The translations under genes and the position numbers were made by a program. Below the pieces are notes generated by a model, which saw nothing but the letters and a program-made list of their open reading frames with translations, searched no databases and was not told where the DNA came from. 64,000 nt of DNA from Alcaligenes faecalis (GTDB lineage: Bacteria > Pseudomonadota > Gammaproteobacteria > Burkholderiales > Burkholderiaceae_B): NCBI RefSeq assembly GCF_005311025.1, contig NZ_CP031747.1, forward strand, positions 3,943,870-4,007,869. The letters run 5' to 3'. Shown in pieces: positions 21,181 to 30,208 of the stretch (the first letter of the stretch is position 1; each line of letters begins with the position of its first letter).

Positions 21181-21218
21181 CAATAAGGGCCATCGTGATT
21201 ACACGGTGGCCCTTATTG
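21181..21218 (-). terminator. Terminator after CysB-family gene
   Basis: A 17-bp stem (CAATAAGGGCCA..CGTG with one G-T wobble) around a short ATTA loop lies 22 nt after the regulator stop. The outer stem is AT-rich but no pure T run follows, so efficiency is uncertain. Confidence 0.7.
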
Positions 21219-21239
21219 CCAACTAAACAGCGGCTAGCT

Positions 21240-22190
21240 CTACAACGGGCCACCAGCTTGTTTCTCGTCCAGAGCGCTCAGCACCACATCCCGGGTCAAT
21301 TCCGGTGCCAGCATCTCCAGCAGTTCAAAAATATAGTCACGCAGGAAAGCCCCGGCTTTCACCGCCACCTTGGTGTGGTGTGCGCCAAACAAATGCCCTG
21401 CTGGCAAGCCCACCAGACCCTTGTCACGACGCGGATCGAACGCGATGCCTGCGATGATACCGATACCCAGACCGACATCAACGTAGGTTTTGATCACGTC
21501 AGCATCAATAGCTTCCAGCACAATATCCGGAGTGATACCGTGCTTGGCAAAGGCCTCGTCGATCGAACCTCGGCCCGAGAAAGCATGGTCGTAAGTCACG
21601 ATGGGGTATTGCGCCAGGGTTTCAATAGACAGCTGCTTGTTGGCAGGCAGATCAGCCAGTGGATGGTCCGGCGTCACCACCACCGTATGCTCCCAGGTGT
21701 AGACCGGCAAGGCGACCAGGCCCGGCGTCAGTGCCAGGGTTTCGGTAGCGATGGCCACGTCAGCCTGCTCATGTATCACCATCTGGGCCAGCACAGGCGG
21801 GCTGCCCTCAGCCAAGGACATATGGACCTTGGGAAAGCGACGGCGAAATTCAGGGATCACCTTGGGCAGCAAATATCGTGCCTGGGCGTGGGTACAAGCG
21901 ATCACCAAGGTGCCTTCATCACGGCGGGCGAAGTCGTCGCTGACACGCTTGAGGTTGTCGATCTCGCGCATGATGCGGTCGATCACCTCGGCGACAGCTT
22001 CGCCCGGTCGGGTCAAGCCCTTAATGCGTTTTCCATGACGTTCAAAAATCTTGATGCCCAGTTCATCTTCAAACTCGATGATCGCTTTGGACACCCCCGG
22101 CTGGGAGGTATAGAGCGAGCGAGCGGCTTCAGTCAGATTGAAGTTACGTCGGATGGTCTCTCGGACAAAGCGGAATTGTTGAATATTCAT
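21240..22190 (-). CDS. cysB: LysR-type regulator, CysB family
   Basis: 316-residue LysR-type regulator of the CysB/Cbl subfamily, which activates sulfate assimilation genes in response to O- or N-acetylserine and sulfur starvation. The opening MNIQQFRFVRETIRRNFNLTEAA and the HTH LYTSQPGVSKAIIEFEDELG (about 27-46) followed by FERHGKRI are diagnostic of CysB. The effector domain contains ACTHAQARYLLP (about 98-109). Cbl-like paralogues are possible, so the symbol is provisional. The start has no Shine-Dalgarno; a 9-bp hairpin sits just upstream. Confidence 0.88.
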   Translation of the reverse strand: MNIQQFRFVRETIRRNFNLTEAARSLYTSQPGVSKAIIEFEDELGIKIFERHGKRIKGLTRPGEAVAEVIDRIMREIDNLKRVSDDFARRDEGTLVIACTHAQARYLLPKVIPEFRRRFPKVHMSLAEGSPPVLAQMVIHEQADVAIATETLALTPGLVALPVYTWEHTVVVTPDHPLADLPANKQLSIETLAQYPIVTYDHAFSGRGSIDEAFAKHGITPDIVLEAIDADVIKTYVDVGLGIGIIAGIAFDPRRDKGLVGLPAGHLFGAHHTKVAVKAGAFLRDYIFELLEMLAPELTRDVVLSALDEKQAGGPL

Positions 22191-22194
22191 ATGT

Positions 22195-22220
22195 TAATAG
22201 CCCCAGGTACAGGGCTATTA
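22195..22220 (-). other. Hairpin abutting the CysB-family start codon
   Basis: TAATAGCCC and GGGCTATTA form a perfect 9-bp stem with an 8-nt loop, ending 4 nt before the ATG on the minus strand. It occupies the place of a ribosome binding site. It could be a mmsA transcript terminator, a LysR operator or a translational control hairpin. Confidence 0.5.
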
Positions 22221-22276
22221 TATGTAATAAGGAACAGCTCGCTTATTGCATTAAGTTATATATATAGATTCAACAA

Positions 22277-23770
22277 TTACGTCATGCTGATTGTTGTATT
22301 CATCGTATTGGCATGAGCTTGCCAACGGGCCGTCACGGTTTTGGTCTGTGTCCAGAACTGAACGGCTTGTTTGCCGTTCGGACCCAGGTCACCCAACTTG
22401 GACGCACGCGAGCCAGTAAAGCTGAACCAGGCCACCGGCACAGGGATAGGAATATTGATACCGATCTGGCCTACGTCGATACGGTTCTGGAAGTAGCGCG
22501 CATGGCCGCCGTCCTGGGTGAAGATGGACACGCCATTACCGTTGGGGTTGCGGTTGATGAACTGCACCGCCTCTTCCAGCGTATTGACACGCACAATGCA
22601 CAGCACGGGTCCGAAGATTTCTTCTTCGTAAATGCGCATATCGGCTTTCACATCATTGAAGATGGTTGGGCCGACAAAGTTACCGCTTTCATAGCCAGGC
22701 ACTTTCACGCCACGGCCATCCAGCAAGAGACTGGCACCTTCCTGTACACCGGCTTCAATCAAGGATTCCACACGCTGGCGAGCACGCGGCGAGACCAAGG
22801 GGCCCAGATCGGCCTGACGGTCCGTACCTACGTTGACCTTCATGGTGGCAGCACGTTTGACCAGTTCATCAACCCACTCACCAGTTTCGCCGACCATCAC
22901 GGCTACCGAGATCGCCATGCAGCGCTGGCCGGCCGCGCCAAAAGCAGCGCCCAGCAATTGGTTGATCGCCACATCACGATCCGCATCAGGCATCACAATG
23001 CAGTGGTTCTTGGCGCCCATCATGGCTTGCGAGCGCTTGCCAGCTTCAGTGGCACGACGGTGAATTTCGGTGCCAACAGCTGTCGAACCAATAAAGGACA
23101 CAGCCTTGACTTCAGGATGGGTCACCAGGGCATTGGCAATATCTGCACCTCCGTGGACCACGTTCAGCACGCCTGGAGGCAGGCCAGCTTCCAGAGCCAG
23201 TTCAGCCAGCATCAGACTGGCGCTAGGATCCTGCTCGGAAGGCTTGAGCACGAAGGTATTACCGCAAGCCACAGCCAGCGGGAACATGAAGCAGGGCAGC
23301 ATCACCGGGAAGTTGAACGCGGTCACACCGGCACACACGCCCAAGGGCTGGATCAGGGTGTAGACATCAATACCGCCCGCAGCGTTTTCTGCGTATTCGC
23401 CCAATTGCATCGAAGCAATGGAACACGCGTATTCGATCACTTCCAGGCCGCGGCCTACTTCACCTTCAGCGTCAGGCATGGTCTTGCCGTGTTCACGCGA
23501 AATGGCTTCAGCCAGCTTGGCACTGTTTTCACGCACCAGACGCTGCAGATTCAGCATGACGCGCATGCGCGCGCCCTGGCTGGAATGGCGCCAGCTCTCA
23601 TAAGCCTTGGCCGAGCTGGCAATAATGGTTTCCAGCTCTTCCATCGTGGCGTAAGGCACTTGGGCCACGACTTCCTGGGTGGCTGGATTGAGCACATCGT
23701 CCCAACGGGTGCTCTTGGATTGAACATGTTGTCCATCGATCAGCAAAGGTACACGAACCACTTCCGTCAT
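22277..23770 (-). CDS. mmsA: Methylmalonate-semialdehyde dehydrogenase (CoA-acylating)
   Basis: 497-residue aldehyde dehydrogenase of valine and inositol catabolism that converts methylmalonate semialdehyde with NAD and CoA to propionyl-CoA. Family features are the N-terminal VPLLIDGQHVQS, TAFNFPVMLPCFMFPLAVACGNTFVLKPSE, FIGSTAVG, KNHCIVMPDAD and the catalytic Cys in FGAAGQRCMAIS (about 285). This GQRCMA motif and the absent general-base Glu are typical of CoA-acylating MmsA. The C-terminal GINIPIPVPVAWFSFTG is also diagnostic. A LysR gene is divergently placed, 165 nt away, and probably controls it. Confidence 0.96.
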   Translation of the reverse strand: MTEVVRVPLLIDGQHVQSKSTRWDDVLNPATQEVVAQVPYATMEELETIIASSAKAYESWRHSSQGARMRVMLNLQRLVRENSAKLAEAISREHGKTMPDAEGEVGRGLEVIEYACSIASMQLGEYAENAAGGIDVYTLIQPLGVCAGVTAFNFPVMLPCFMFPLAVACGNTFVLKPSEQDPSASLMLAELALEAGLPPGVLNVVHGGADIANALVTHPEVKAVSFIGSTAVGTEIHRRATEAGKRSQAMMGAKNHCIVMPDADRDVAINQLLGAAFGAAGQRCMAISVAVMVGETGEWVDELVKRAATMKVNVGTDRQADLGPLVSPRARQRVESLIEAGVQEGASLLLDGRGVKVPGYESGNFVGPTIFNDVKADMRIYEEEIFGPVLCIVRVNTLEEAVQFINRNPNGNGVSIFTQDGGHARYFQNRIDVGQIGINIPIPVPVAWFSFTGSRASKLGDLGPNGKQAVQFWTQTKTVTARWQAHANTMNTTISMT

Positions 23771-23935
23771 AGCATGTCTCCAATGAATTGCTCAGGCGGC
23801 TAAGCCTTATTTGTTATCCCACTTGTATGAGGGTTCTCATCGAGTGTAGAAGCCTCAAGACCCGTTTACCATGTTGAAAAATGCACAGGAGCTGGGCATT
23901 TATGCACAAGTCTTTTTCAGGGCGGGCCCATCACG

Positions 23936-24829
23936 ATGGACTGGGATAATCTGCGTTACTTTCTGGAAGTGGCCCGCTGCCAGCGTATCAGCGTTGCCGC
24001 TCAACGGCTGGGCGTTCAACACAGCACCGTGGCACGCCGTATCCAGGCACTGGAGCAGGAACTGGGCTTGCGGCTGTTCCACAAGTCCACGGTCAGCGGC
24101 TATAGCCTGACCAGCGAAGGGCAGAATCTGCAGCAACGCATGGAGCCGGTAGAAAGCCGCTTGCTGGCGGCTCGCGATGCGATTACGGGCAAGGCCAGAC
24201 CCTTGACGGGCAAGCTGCGCCTGGGCTGCACTGAAGCCTTTGGCAGTTATGTCCTGACGCCCTTGCTCAGCATTTTCCAGGCCCAGTATCCGGAGCTGAC
24301 CCTGGAGCTGTTGCCTGTACCCCGCCCTATCAGTCTGTCACGCCGGGATGCCGACTTGGCCATTGCACTGGAGCGCCCCCAACGCGGCCCTTACTGGTGT
24401 ACGCGCCTGGCAGACTACAGCTTGCGGCTCTATGCCCATCAGGATTATTTGAACAGCCATCCGCCCATAGAAAGCGTGCAGGATTTGTCCCAGCATCGCT
24501 TTATTGCCTATGTGGATGATCTGGTGTTCAGCGACAGCCTGCGCTATCTGGAAGAAATCGTCAGATCTGCAGCCGTGCGCTTTCGCAGCACCAGCGTGAT
24601 TGCGCAGTATCAGGCTACCTTGCAGGGACAAGGAATTGCCGTTCTGCCCTGCTTTCTGGCAAAAACCGATCCGCGCCTGCGTTGTGTTCTACCCGACCAG
24701 GTGGAATTGCGTCGACGCTTCTGGATGTTCTGTCATGAGGAGCAGCGTCAAAATCCCAGCCTGACCCGGCTCTGGCACTTTCTGAAGCAGTCTGTTCAGG
24801 AGCGACAAGATTTGCTGGATGGAGCTTGA
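23936..24829 (+). CDS. LysR-type transcriptional regulator, likely controlling mmsA
   Basis: 297-residue LysR-family protein. It starts MDWDNLRYFLEVARCQRISVAAQRLGVQHSTVARRI, with the HTH at about residues 18-38, followed by ALEQELGLRLFHKS. The effector-binding domain begins near GKLRLGCTEAFGSYVL (about 90). It is divergent from mmsA, the classical arrangement for a LysR regulator and its target. The effector is unknown; a valine-catabolism intermediate would be the natural guess. Confidence 0.88.
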   Translation: MDWDNLRYFLEVARCQRISVAAQRLGVQHSTVARRIQALEQELGLRLFHKSTVSGYSLTSEGQNLQQRMEPVESRLLAARDAITGKARPLTGKLRLGCTEAFGSYVLTPLLSIFQAQYPELTLELLPVPRPISLSRRDADLAIALERPQRGPYWCTRLADYSLRLYAHQDYLNSHPPIESVQDLSQHRFIAYVDDLVFSDSLRYLEEIVRSAAVRFRSTSVIAQYQATLQGQGIAVLPCFLAKTDPRLRCVLPDQVELRRRFWMFCHEEQRQNPSLTRLWHFLKQSVQERQDLLDGA

Positions 24830-24860
24830 ATCGCTCAATCAAGCTAGAAGTAACAGGTAC

Positions 24861-24885
24861 AAAAAAGGGGCGTCACGCCCCTTTT
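24861..24885. terminator. Bidirectional terminator
   Basis: AAAAGGGGCG / CGCCCCTTTT stem with a TCA loop, A run before and T run after, between convergent LysR and lptF genes. Confidence 0.9.
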
Positions 24886-24890
24886 CTACT

Positions 24891-26000
24891 TCAGCTTGTC
24901 GCTGGTGGTTTAGGTGCCTTGATGCGCAATTTACGCCACATCATGAAGACCATGATCAGCAAGAAGATGGCATGAACCAGCCACAAACCGATTTCAAAAC
25001 CCAATTGGCCATTACGAATCCAGCCGCGCGAGAGGTTGATCAGGTTCATATAGAGCAGACCTACCAGACCAGCCACCAGAATATTGCCTGAGCGTCCCAT
25101 CCTGGGATTCACCGCTCCCAGAGGAATCGCCAGCAAGGCCAGATTCAGTGCCGCCAGGGGCAAAGCCAAGCGCCACATGATCTGTGAGCGCGCCTCGGCA
25201 TCGTCATCACTGAGTAACAAGGTGGTTTGACGAGCCTTGATCTGCTGCTCGGCGCGGGCGCGAATCGTTTCAGCGGTATTGCCTGCATCACGGCTCTCCA
25301 GACGCATGCCGTAACTTTCGAAGTCCACCATACGGAATTCGGCCTGACCGGGCTTCAAGTCGTAGCGATGGCCTTCGCTCAAGACCAGAAAGCGATCGCC
25401 ATTGGGCTGCTCTTCCATGCGAGCACTTTGCGCAGTCACAATGCTGAGCCACTGCGGGTCGATCACGCGGGCGATCACATTACCCAGCTCATCCCCTTCT
25501 TTTTCTGGGGAGTCGGCGTAAAACACACGGGCACCATCATCGGACTCGATGAACTGCCCGGCGGTCACTTTACTCAGGTCCGAGCGCTGCTCAAAACGCT
25601 GGCGGTACTCGGCAATCTGACGATAAGCCCAGGGCGAAGCCTGCAAGGTCAGAACGGCAATCAGAATGGCAACCGGCACTGCACACTGCAAAACGGGCGT
25701 TACCCAGTTTTTCAAGGACAGGCCGCTGGCAAACCAGACCACCATTTCGGATTCCCGAAAGCTGCGCGTCACGGTGGTGAGCACGGCAATGAACAGGGAA
25801 ACGGCCAGAATAATCGGCAAGGCGGTAATACTGGAAAAGGCGGCCAGACCCAGCACCACGTCAGGGCCAATCGTGCCATTGGCCGCTTCGCCTAACAAAC
25901 GCACCAGAAGTACACTAAGCCACACAATCAGCAAAGTGGACAGTACAACGCCACTGTGACTTAAGATTTCGGATACCGCAGAGCGTTTAAATAGAGACAT
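24891..26000 (-). CDS. lptF: LPS export ABC transporter permease LptF
   Basis: 369-residue inner-membrane permease of the LptB2FGC machine that extracts lipopolysaccharide from the inner membrane. It shows the LptF/LptG layout: three N-terminal helices (about 12-125), a periplasmic jellyroll domain (about 135-260) and three C-terminal helices (about 285-360). It starts MSLFKRSAVSEILSHSGVVLSTLLIVWLS. The segment IPLGAVNPRMGRSGN (about 305-320) before helix 5 is typical. It is divergent from pepA as in many proteobacteria. lptG, usually next, is not found downstream; a terminator and a convergent LysR gene follow. Confidence 0.93.
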   Translation of the reverse strand: MSLFKRSAVSEILSHSGVVLSTLLIVWLSVLLVRLLGEAANGTIGPDVVLGLAAFSSITALPIILAVSLFIAVLTTVTRSFRESEMVVWFASGLSLKNWVTPVLQCAVPVAILIAVLTLQASPWAYRQIAEYRQRFEQRSDLSKVTAGQFIESDDGARVFYADSPEKEGDELGNVIARVIDPQWLSIVTAQSARMEEQPNGDRFLVLSEGHRYDLKPGQAEFRMVDFESYGMRLESRDAGNTAETIRARAEQQIKARQTTLLLSDDDAEARSQIMWRLALPLAALNLALLAIPLGAVNPRMGRSGNILVAGLVGLLYMNLINLSRGWIRNGQLGFEIGLWLVHAIFLLIMVFMMWRKLRIKAPKPPATS

Positions 26001-26056
26001 ATGAGAATTTGCGAGATAATCGCAGGTACGATTTGCGACACACTGAGGATAGTTGA

Positions 26057-27550
26057 ATGGAATTTAGCACACAGACATCCGCTTCTTTGCACCAAATTAA
26101 GACGGCCGCACTAGGCGTAGGCGTCTTTGCCGAGGGCATTCTAAGCCCCGCAGCGGAACTTATCGACCGCGCCAGCAACGGAGCTGTGAGCGCTGCTGTC
26201 AAAGCCGAGTTTAAAGGCAAGCCCAATACCCACCTGGTGCTGCGCAATCTGCCCGGTGTTAAGGCCGAACGCGTTATTTTAGTCGGCTTAGGCGCTCAAG
26301 AGGAATACAAAGCAGCAACTCATACGCAAGCCCAGGCCTGCCTTGCTTCTTACTGCCTGAAAGCAGACCTGAAAGAAGCCGTTTCGGCCCTGGCCAGCAT
26401 TGATTGCAAAGGCACCACCTTGCGCAGCCGCGCTCAGGACGCTGCCGTGGCCGTATGCCGCGCCAGTTACCGCTACACCGCCACGTTCAGCAAGCCCGAA
26501 CCTGCTCCCCAGCTGAGCCAGTTCCTGCTGTGGACGGCCCGCACCCAAGCCAGCGAAGCCAAGGCGGGTCTGGAGCAAGGTCAGGCCATTGGTAACGGTG
26601 TGAACCTGACCCGTTTGCTGGCTGACCTGCCCGGCAATATCTGCACTCCTACCTACCTGGGCAAAACCGCCAAGCAGTTGGCCAAGGAGTTCAAGACACT
26701 GAAAGCCGAAGTGCTGGAGCGCAAGCAGATCGAAGCCTTGAAGATGGGTTCGTTCCTGTCGGTGGCCAAGGGCTCGGATGAACCGCCTGCGTTCATCGTG
26801 CTGCGCCATACCCCCAACACCAAGACCAAACACGAGGACGGTCCTATCGTTCTGGTGGGTAAGGGCCTGACCTTCGACTCGGGCGGTATCTCCATCAAGC
26901 CAGCCGGCAATATGGACGAAATGAAGTACGACATGGGCGGTGCTGCCAGCGTTTTGGGCACCATGCGCGCCATTGCCGAACTGAACATCGACCGTGAAGT
27001 GATCGCTGTGGTGGCTTCTTGCGAAAACATGCCCAGCGGCCGCGCCAATAAACCGGGCGACGTCGTGACCAGCATGTCTGGCCAGACCATCGAGATCCTG
27101 AACACGGACGCCGAAGGCCGTCTGGTTCTGTGCGATGCCCTGACCTACGTCGAGCGCTTCAAACCCGCTGCCGTGATCGATATGGCCACCCTGACCGGCG
27201 CTTGCGTGGTCGCTCTGGGCCACGTCAACACCGGCCTGTTCTCGACCGACGACGACCTGGCTGATGAACTGATGCAAGCTGGCAAGCAAACGGGTGACAC
27301 GGCATGGCGCATGCCCATGGACGACGCCTACCAGGAGCAACTGCGCTCGAACTTTGCTGATATGGCCAATATTGGTGGCCCACCAGCCGGTTCGGTAACC
27401 GCCGCCTGCTTCCTGTCCCGCTTCACCAAAGCGTACCGCTGGGCTCACCTGGACATCGCCGGTACTGCCTGGCGCAGCGGCAAGGACAAGGGCGCCACAG
27501 GCCGTCCCGTGCCTTTGCTGGTTCAGTACCTGCTTAATCAGTGTCGCTAA
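26057..27550 (+). CDS. pepA: Leucyl aminopeptidase (M17)
   Basis: 497-residue cytosolic di-zinc or manganese aminopeptidase; E. coli PepA also acts as a DNA-binding architectural protein. The N-terminal macro-like domain (about 1-160) is followed by the M17 catalytic domain with [30 protein letters not shown] (Lys and metal ligands, about 272-300) and the signature NTDAEGRL (about 352-359). Further matches are [12 protein letters not shown] and [10 protein letters not shown]. Length is normal. It is followed after 2 nt by holC, a conserved pairing. Confidence 0.97.
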   Translation: MEFSTQTSASLHQIKTAALGVGVFAEGILSPAAELIDRASNGAVSAAVKAEFKGKPNTHLVLRNLPGVKAERVILVGLGAQEEYKAATHTQAQACLASYCLKADLKEAVSALASIDCKGTTLRSRAQDAAVAVCRASYRYTATFSKPEPAPQLSQFLLWTARTQASEAKAGLEQGQAIGNGVNLTRLLADLPGNICTPTYLGKTAKQLAKEFKTLKAEVLERKQIEALKMGSFLSVAKGSDEPPAFIVLRHTPNTKTKHEDGPIVLVGKGLTFDSGGISIKPAGNMDEMKYDMGGAASVLGTMRAIAELNIDREVIAVVASCENMPSGRANKPGDVVTSMSGQTIEILNTDAEGRLVLCDALTYVERFKPAAVIDMATLTGACVVALGHVNTGLFSTDDDLADELMQAGKQTGDTAWRMPMDDAYQEQLRSNFADMANIGGPPAGSVTAACFLSRFTKAYRWAHLDIAGTAWRSGKDKGATGRPVPLLVQYLLNQCR

Positions 27551-27552
27551 GC

Positions 27553-27975
27553 ATGAGCCGCGTCGATTTCGCTTTCGGCGCGCCAGATCGCTTGCGTATG
27601 GCCTGCGAGGTCGTGCGCAAGCACTACGAGGCGGGCCGTCAGGTGGTGGTGTATCTTTCCGATGCCCGCCAACTGGCCCGTTTCGATCGCCTGCTCTGGG
27701 GTTTTGAATCCACAGCTTTTGTCCCGCACGTCGGTGTGGAAGACCCCTTGGCAGCCACCACCCCTGTTTTGTTGACCAGTGCCGCCCCCGTGCCCGCAGG
27801 TGAGCAAAGCTGGCTGTTGAATCTGGATGCCCAATGCCCGCCCGGTTTTGAACAATTCCCGCGTATATTGGAAATTGTCTCCGAACGGGAAGCTGACCGT
27901 ACCCAGGCTCGCGAACGCTGGCGTGTCTACCAGGCGCAAGGCTGCCAAGTGCATGCTCATAAACTGGGTGCTTGA
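27553..27975 (+). CDS. holC: DNA polymerase III chi subunit
   Basis: 140-residue clamp-loader accessory protein that contacts single-strand binding protein in the replisome. The start MSRVDFAFGAPDRLRMACEVVRKHYEAGRQVVVYLSDARQLARFDRLLWG fits HolC, and the later WLLNLDAQCPPGFEQFPRILEIVSE matches the conserved core. A GTG at 27541 is in frame, but the ATG at 27553, just after the pepA stop, matches the family N terminus. Lack of a clear ribosome site suggests translational coupling to pepA. Confidence 0.92.
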   Translation: MSRVDFAFGAPDRLRMACEVVRKHYEAGRQVVVYLSDARQLARFDRLLWGFESTAFVPHVGVEDPLAATTPVLLTSAAPVPAGEQSWLLNLDAQCPPGFEQFPRILEIVSEREADRTQARERWRVYQAQGCQVHAHKLGA

Positions 27976-28056
27976 ATAATAAAGAAGATTCTTGATTATT
28001 CAGGTAGTTGTCAGTTATTCTTGACCACTGATCTCTCTGTATTCTAAGGACTCATC

Positions 28057-28767
28057 ATGAGCGAATTTCGTCAATCAAGCTTGCCTGAGCATAACGGCAC
28101 CCTGGGCGCCCAGTCGCTGATTGCTCGCAATCGCGTCCTGCGCAACACCTACTGGCTGCTGGCCCTGTCCATGATTCCCACCGTGCTGGGAGCCTTGCTG
28201 GGCCTGTCCTCCGGGATTAACCGGGTTATGGGCGCCAGCCCAGGCCTGAGCGCCATTGTTTTCCTGGTCGGTGCCTTTGGCCTGATGTTCCTGATCGAAA
28301 AGAACAAGAACAGCTCGCTGGGTGTCGCCCTGCTGATGGCCTTTACCTTCTTCATGGGTGTGATGCTGTCCCGTCTGCTGGGCTTTGTCCTGGGCATGGG
28401 TAATGGCGCACAACTGATCATGCTGGCCTTTGGCGGTACCGCTGCGGTCTTTGGCGCGATGGCAACTATTGCCAGTACCACCAAGCGTGATTTCTCCGGC
28501 ATGCAGAAATTCCTGTTTGTCGGTGCCGTTATCTTGCTGGTTGCGGCCTTGGCCAACATCTTCCTGCAACTGCCTGCGCTGATGCTGACCATCTCCGTGA
28601 TGGCTATCGGTATCTTCTCGGCCTTCTTGCTGGTTGATCTGCAGCGCGTCATCAACGGTGGTGAAACCAACTACGTGTCGGCCACCCTGGCGATCTATCT
28701 GGACGTCTACAACATTTTCAGCAACCTGCTGGTGCTTTTAGGCGTGCTGGGCGGTAACCGCGAATAA
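28057..28767 (+). CDS. Bax inhibitor-1 / YccA family membrane protein
   Basis: 236-residue inner-membrane protein with seven hydrophobic segments between about residues 30 and 232, typical of the BI-1 (UPF0005/YccA/YbhL) family. Characteristic pieces are the N-terminal RNRVLRNTYWLLALSMIPT, the STTKRDFSGMQKFLFVG loop and the last helices with YVSATLAIYLDVYNIFSNLLVLLG, which hold the conserved Asp pair. E. coli YccA modulates FtsH; other members are pH-gated calcium leak channels. The role here is not known. A strong terminator follows. Confidence 0.92.
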   Translation: MSEFRQSSLPEHNGTLGAQSLIARNRVLRNTYWLLALSMIPTVLGALLGLSSGINRVMGASPGLSAIVFLVGAFGLMFLIEKNKNSSLGVALLMAFTFFMGVMLSRLLGFVLGMGNGAQLIMLAFGGTAAVFGAMATIASTTKRDFSGMQKFLFVGAVILLVAALANIFLQLPALMLTISVMAIGIFSAFLLVDLQRVINGGETNYVSATLAIYLDVYNIFSNLLVLLGVLGGNRE

Positions 28768-28789
28768 GATCGCGGACCCCGCACTCCCC

Positions 28790-28818
28790 AAGCCCCCTTT
28801 TCGAAGGGGGCTTTTTTT
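28790..28818 (+). terminator. Rho-independent terminator after BI-1 gene
   Basis: Perfect stem AAGCCCCCTT / AAGGGGGCTT with a TTCG tetraloop and a run of seven T. Confidence 0.95.
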
Positions 28819-29033
28819 ATTATCCGCACGCTCAAGCACGCTGGCTTGAAAACCTGACCATGCCCCTCATCTGCTTGATCTTGCCCCAAGCTCATGGGGC
28901 CTTGAAGCGGCACGACCAGGCCTGAGCCATGGCAAAGGGAATCACCCTGACGCAGCGCCCTGTTTTTCGTGTCCTTGCTCAGACGCGCGGGTATAGTAAA
29001 CCTTGTAGAAAATTTCCCCTTTGGAGAACACTG

Positions 29034-29963
29034 GTGGCAGTCTTTGAAACTCAACATATCGTCGACAATCTGCGCGGGGCCCGCGAAGAATGGCGACAGG
29101 CGCATCAACGCTTGAACGAGCTTGAAGGCCAGGAATTTCCGTCGGTACAAGCTTTGATTCAAGTGACCGAGCAGCTCAAAGGCATCCTGTTTCCCATGCG
29201 CCTGGGCAGCCCGGAGCTGCGTCGCGAGTACGAAGATCACTTTGTCGGCCACCACCTGGGCCAGGCGCTCAATACGCTGCTGCAACAGGCGCGTATCGAG
29301 CTGCAACGCGCTGCCCTGCTCCGTGGTGACAAATACGATCGCGAAACCATTGAAGAGCAGGCACACAAGGCCATACAGGCTTTTGCCAACAAGCTGCCAG
29401 ACTTGCGCCGCACCCTGGATCTGGACGTGGTCGCCGCCTATCAAGGCGACCCGGCTGCCCGCAATGTGGACGAGGTACTGCTGTGCTATCCCGGTCTGCT
29501 GGCCATGATCCATCACCGCATCGCCCATGCTCTGACCAATCTGGGGCTGCCCCTGACGGCGCGCATTATTGCAGAACTGGCCCACAGCCAGACCGGTATT
29601 GATATTCACCCCGGCGCGCAAATTGACCATTCCTGTTTCATCGACCACGGCACCGGCGTTGTGATTGGCGAGACCGCCATCATCGGCAAGCGGGTTCGTA
29701 TTTATCAGGCCGTCACCCTGGGTGCCAAGCGCTTTAGCAAGGACGAAAAAGGCTTGCTGCTCAAGGGCCAGGCCCGTCACCCCATCGTGGAAGACGATGT
29801 GGTCATCTACGCTGGCGCCACGATTCTGGGCCGCGTCACGCTGGGTGCCGGCTCCACGATTGGCGGGAATGTCTGGATTACGGAAGACGTACCAGCGGGT
29901 TGTTCGGTGACCCAGGCCAATTTGTTGCGCAATCAACCTGACTGCCCGGAGAAACTGCGCTAA
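29034..29963 (+). CDS. cysE: Serine O-acetyltransferase (EpsC type)
   Basis: 309-residue enzyme making O-acetylserine, the first step of cysteine synthesis. The N-terminal helical domain (about 1-180) precedes the left-handed beta-helix with hexapeptide repeats, starting near IDIHPGAQIDHSCFIDHGTGVVIGETAIIG (about 195-225). Catalytic His residues lie in DIHPG and DHGTG, and the acetyl-CoA region is AGATILGRVTLGAGSTIGGNVWIT. The long N-terminal extension is typical of the EpsC subgroup. The frame is open to 28929, but the GTG at 29034 has GGAG 7 nt upstream and matches expected start position. Confidence 0.93.
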   Translation: MAVFETQHIVDNLRGAREEWRQAHQRLNELEGQEFPSVQALIQVTEQLKGILFPMRLGSPELRREYEDHFVGHHLGQALNTLLQQARIELQRAALLRGDKYDRETIEEQAHKAIQAFANKLPDLRRTLDLDVVAAYQGDPAARNVDEVLLCYPGLLAMIHHRIAHALTNLGLPLTARIIAELAHSQTGIDIHPGAQIDHSCFIDHGTGVVIGETAIIGKRVRIYQAVTLGAKRFSKDEKGLLLKGQARHPIVEDDVVIYAGATILGRVTLGAGSTIGGNVWITEDVPAGCSVTQANLLRNQPDCPEKLR

Positions 29964-30034
29964 GCAGCCTGCTTATATCGCGCAGGACCCAGTCTGGTAC
30001 GGCCCGGACTATCTCCTCTAGAAGAGCCCCGTAG

Positions 30035-30118
30035 TAAAAAAAACGACTCCTGTCATGTCCTTCCCAAAAGCATGGATAGCTATCCAACTTTGGAGAGGGT
30101 CTTTCAGGAGTCGTTTTA
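30035..30118. repeat. Long structured inverted repeat between cysE and rarD
   Basis: A 13-bp perfect inverted repeat, AAAACGACTCCTG (30040-30052) and CAGGAGTCGTTTT (30105-30117), brackets 52 nt that are themselves foldable. A second imperfect stem (GTCCTTCCCAAAAG against CTTTGGAGAGGGTC) encloses a perfect 14-bp palindrome TGGATAGCTATCCA at 30073-30086. An A run precedes and a short T run follows. It may be an unusually large bidirectional terminator between the convergent genes, a small RNA or a palindromic repeat element. The flanking 29964-30034 and 30119-30208 show nothing else. Confidence 0.6.
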
Positions 30119-30208
30119 TATTGGGTTCTGCTTCACTCAGGAAGCCCCCAGAACGTCTGGGTAGACACTAACAGCCCTTCGGCACTGGCTGGTACTAACA
30201 AGCAGAGT

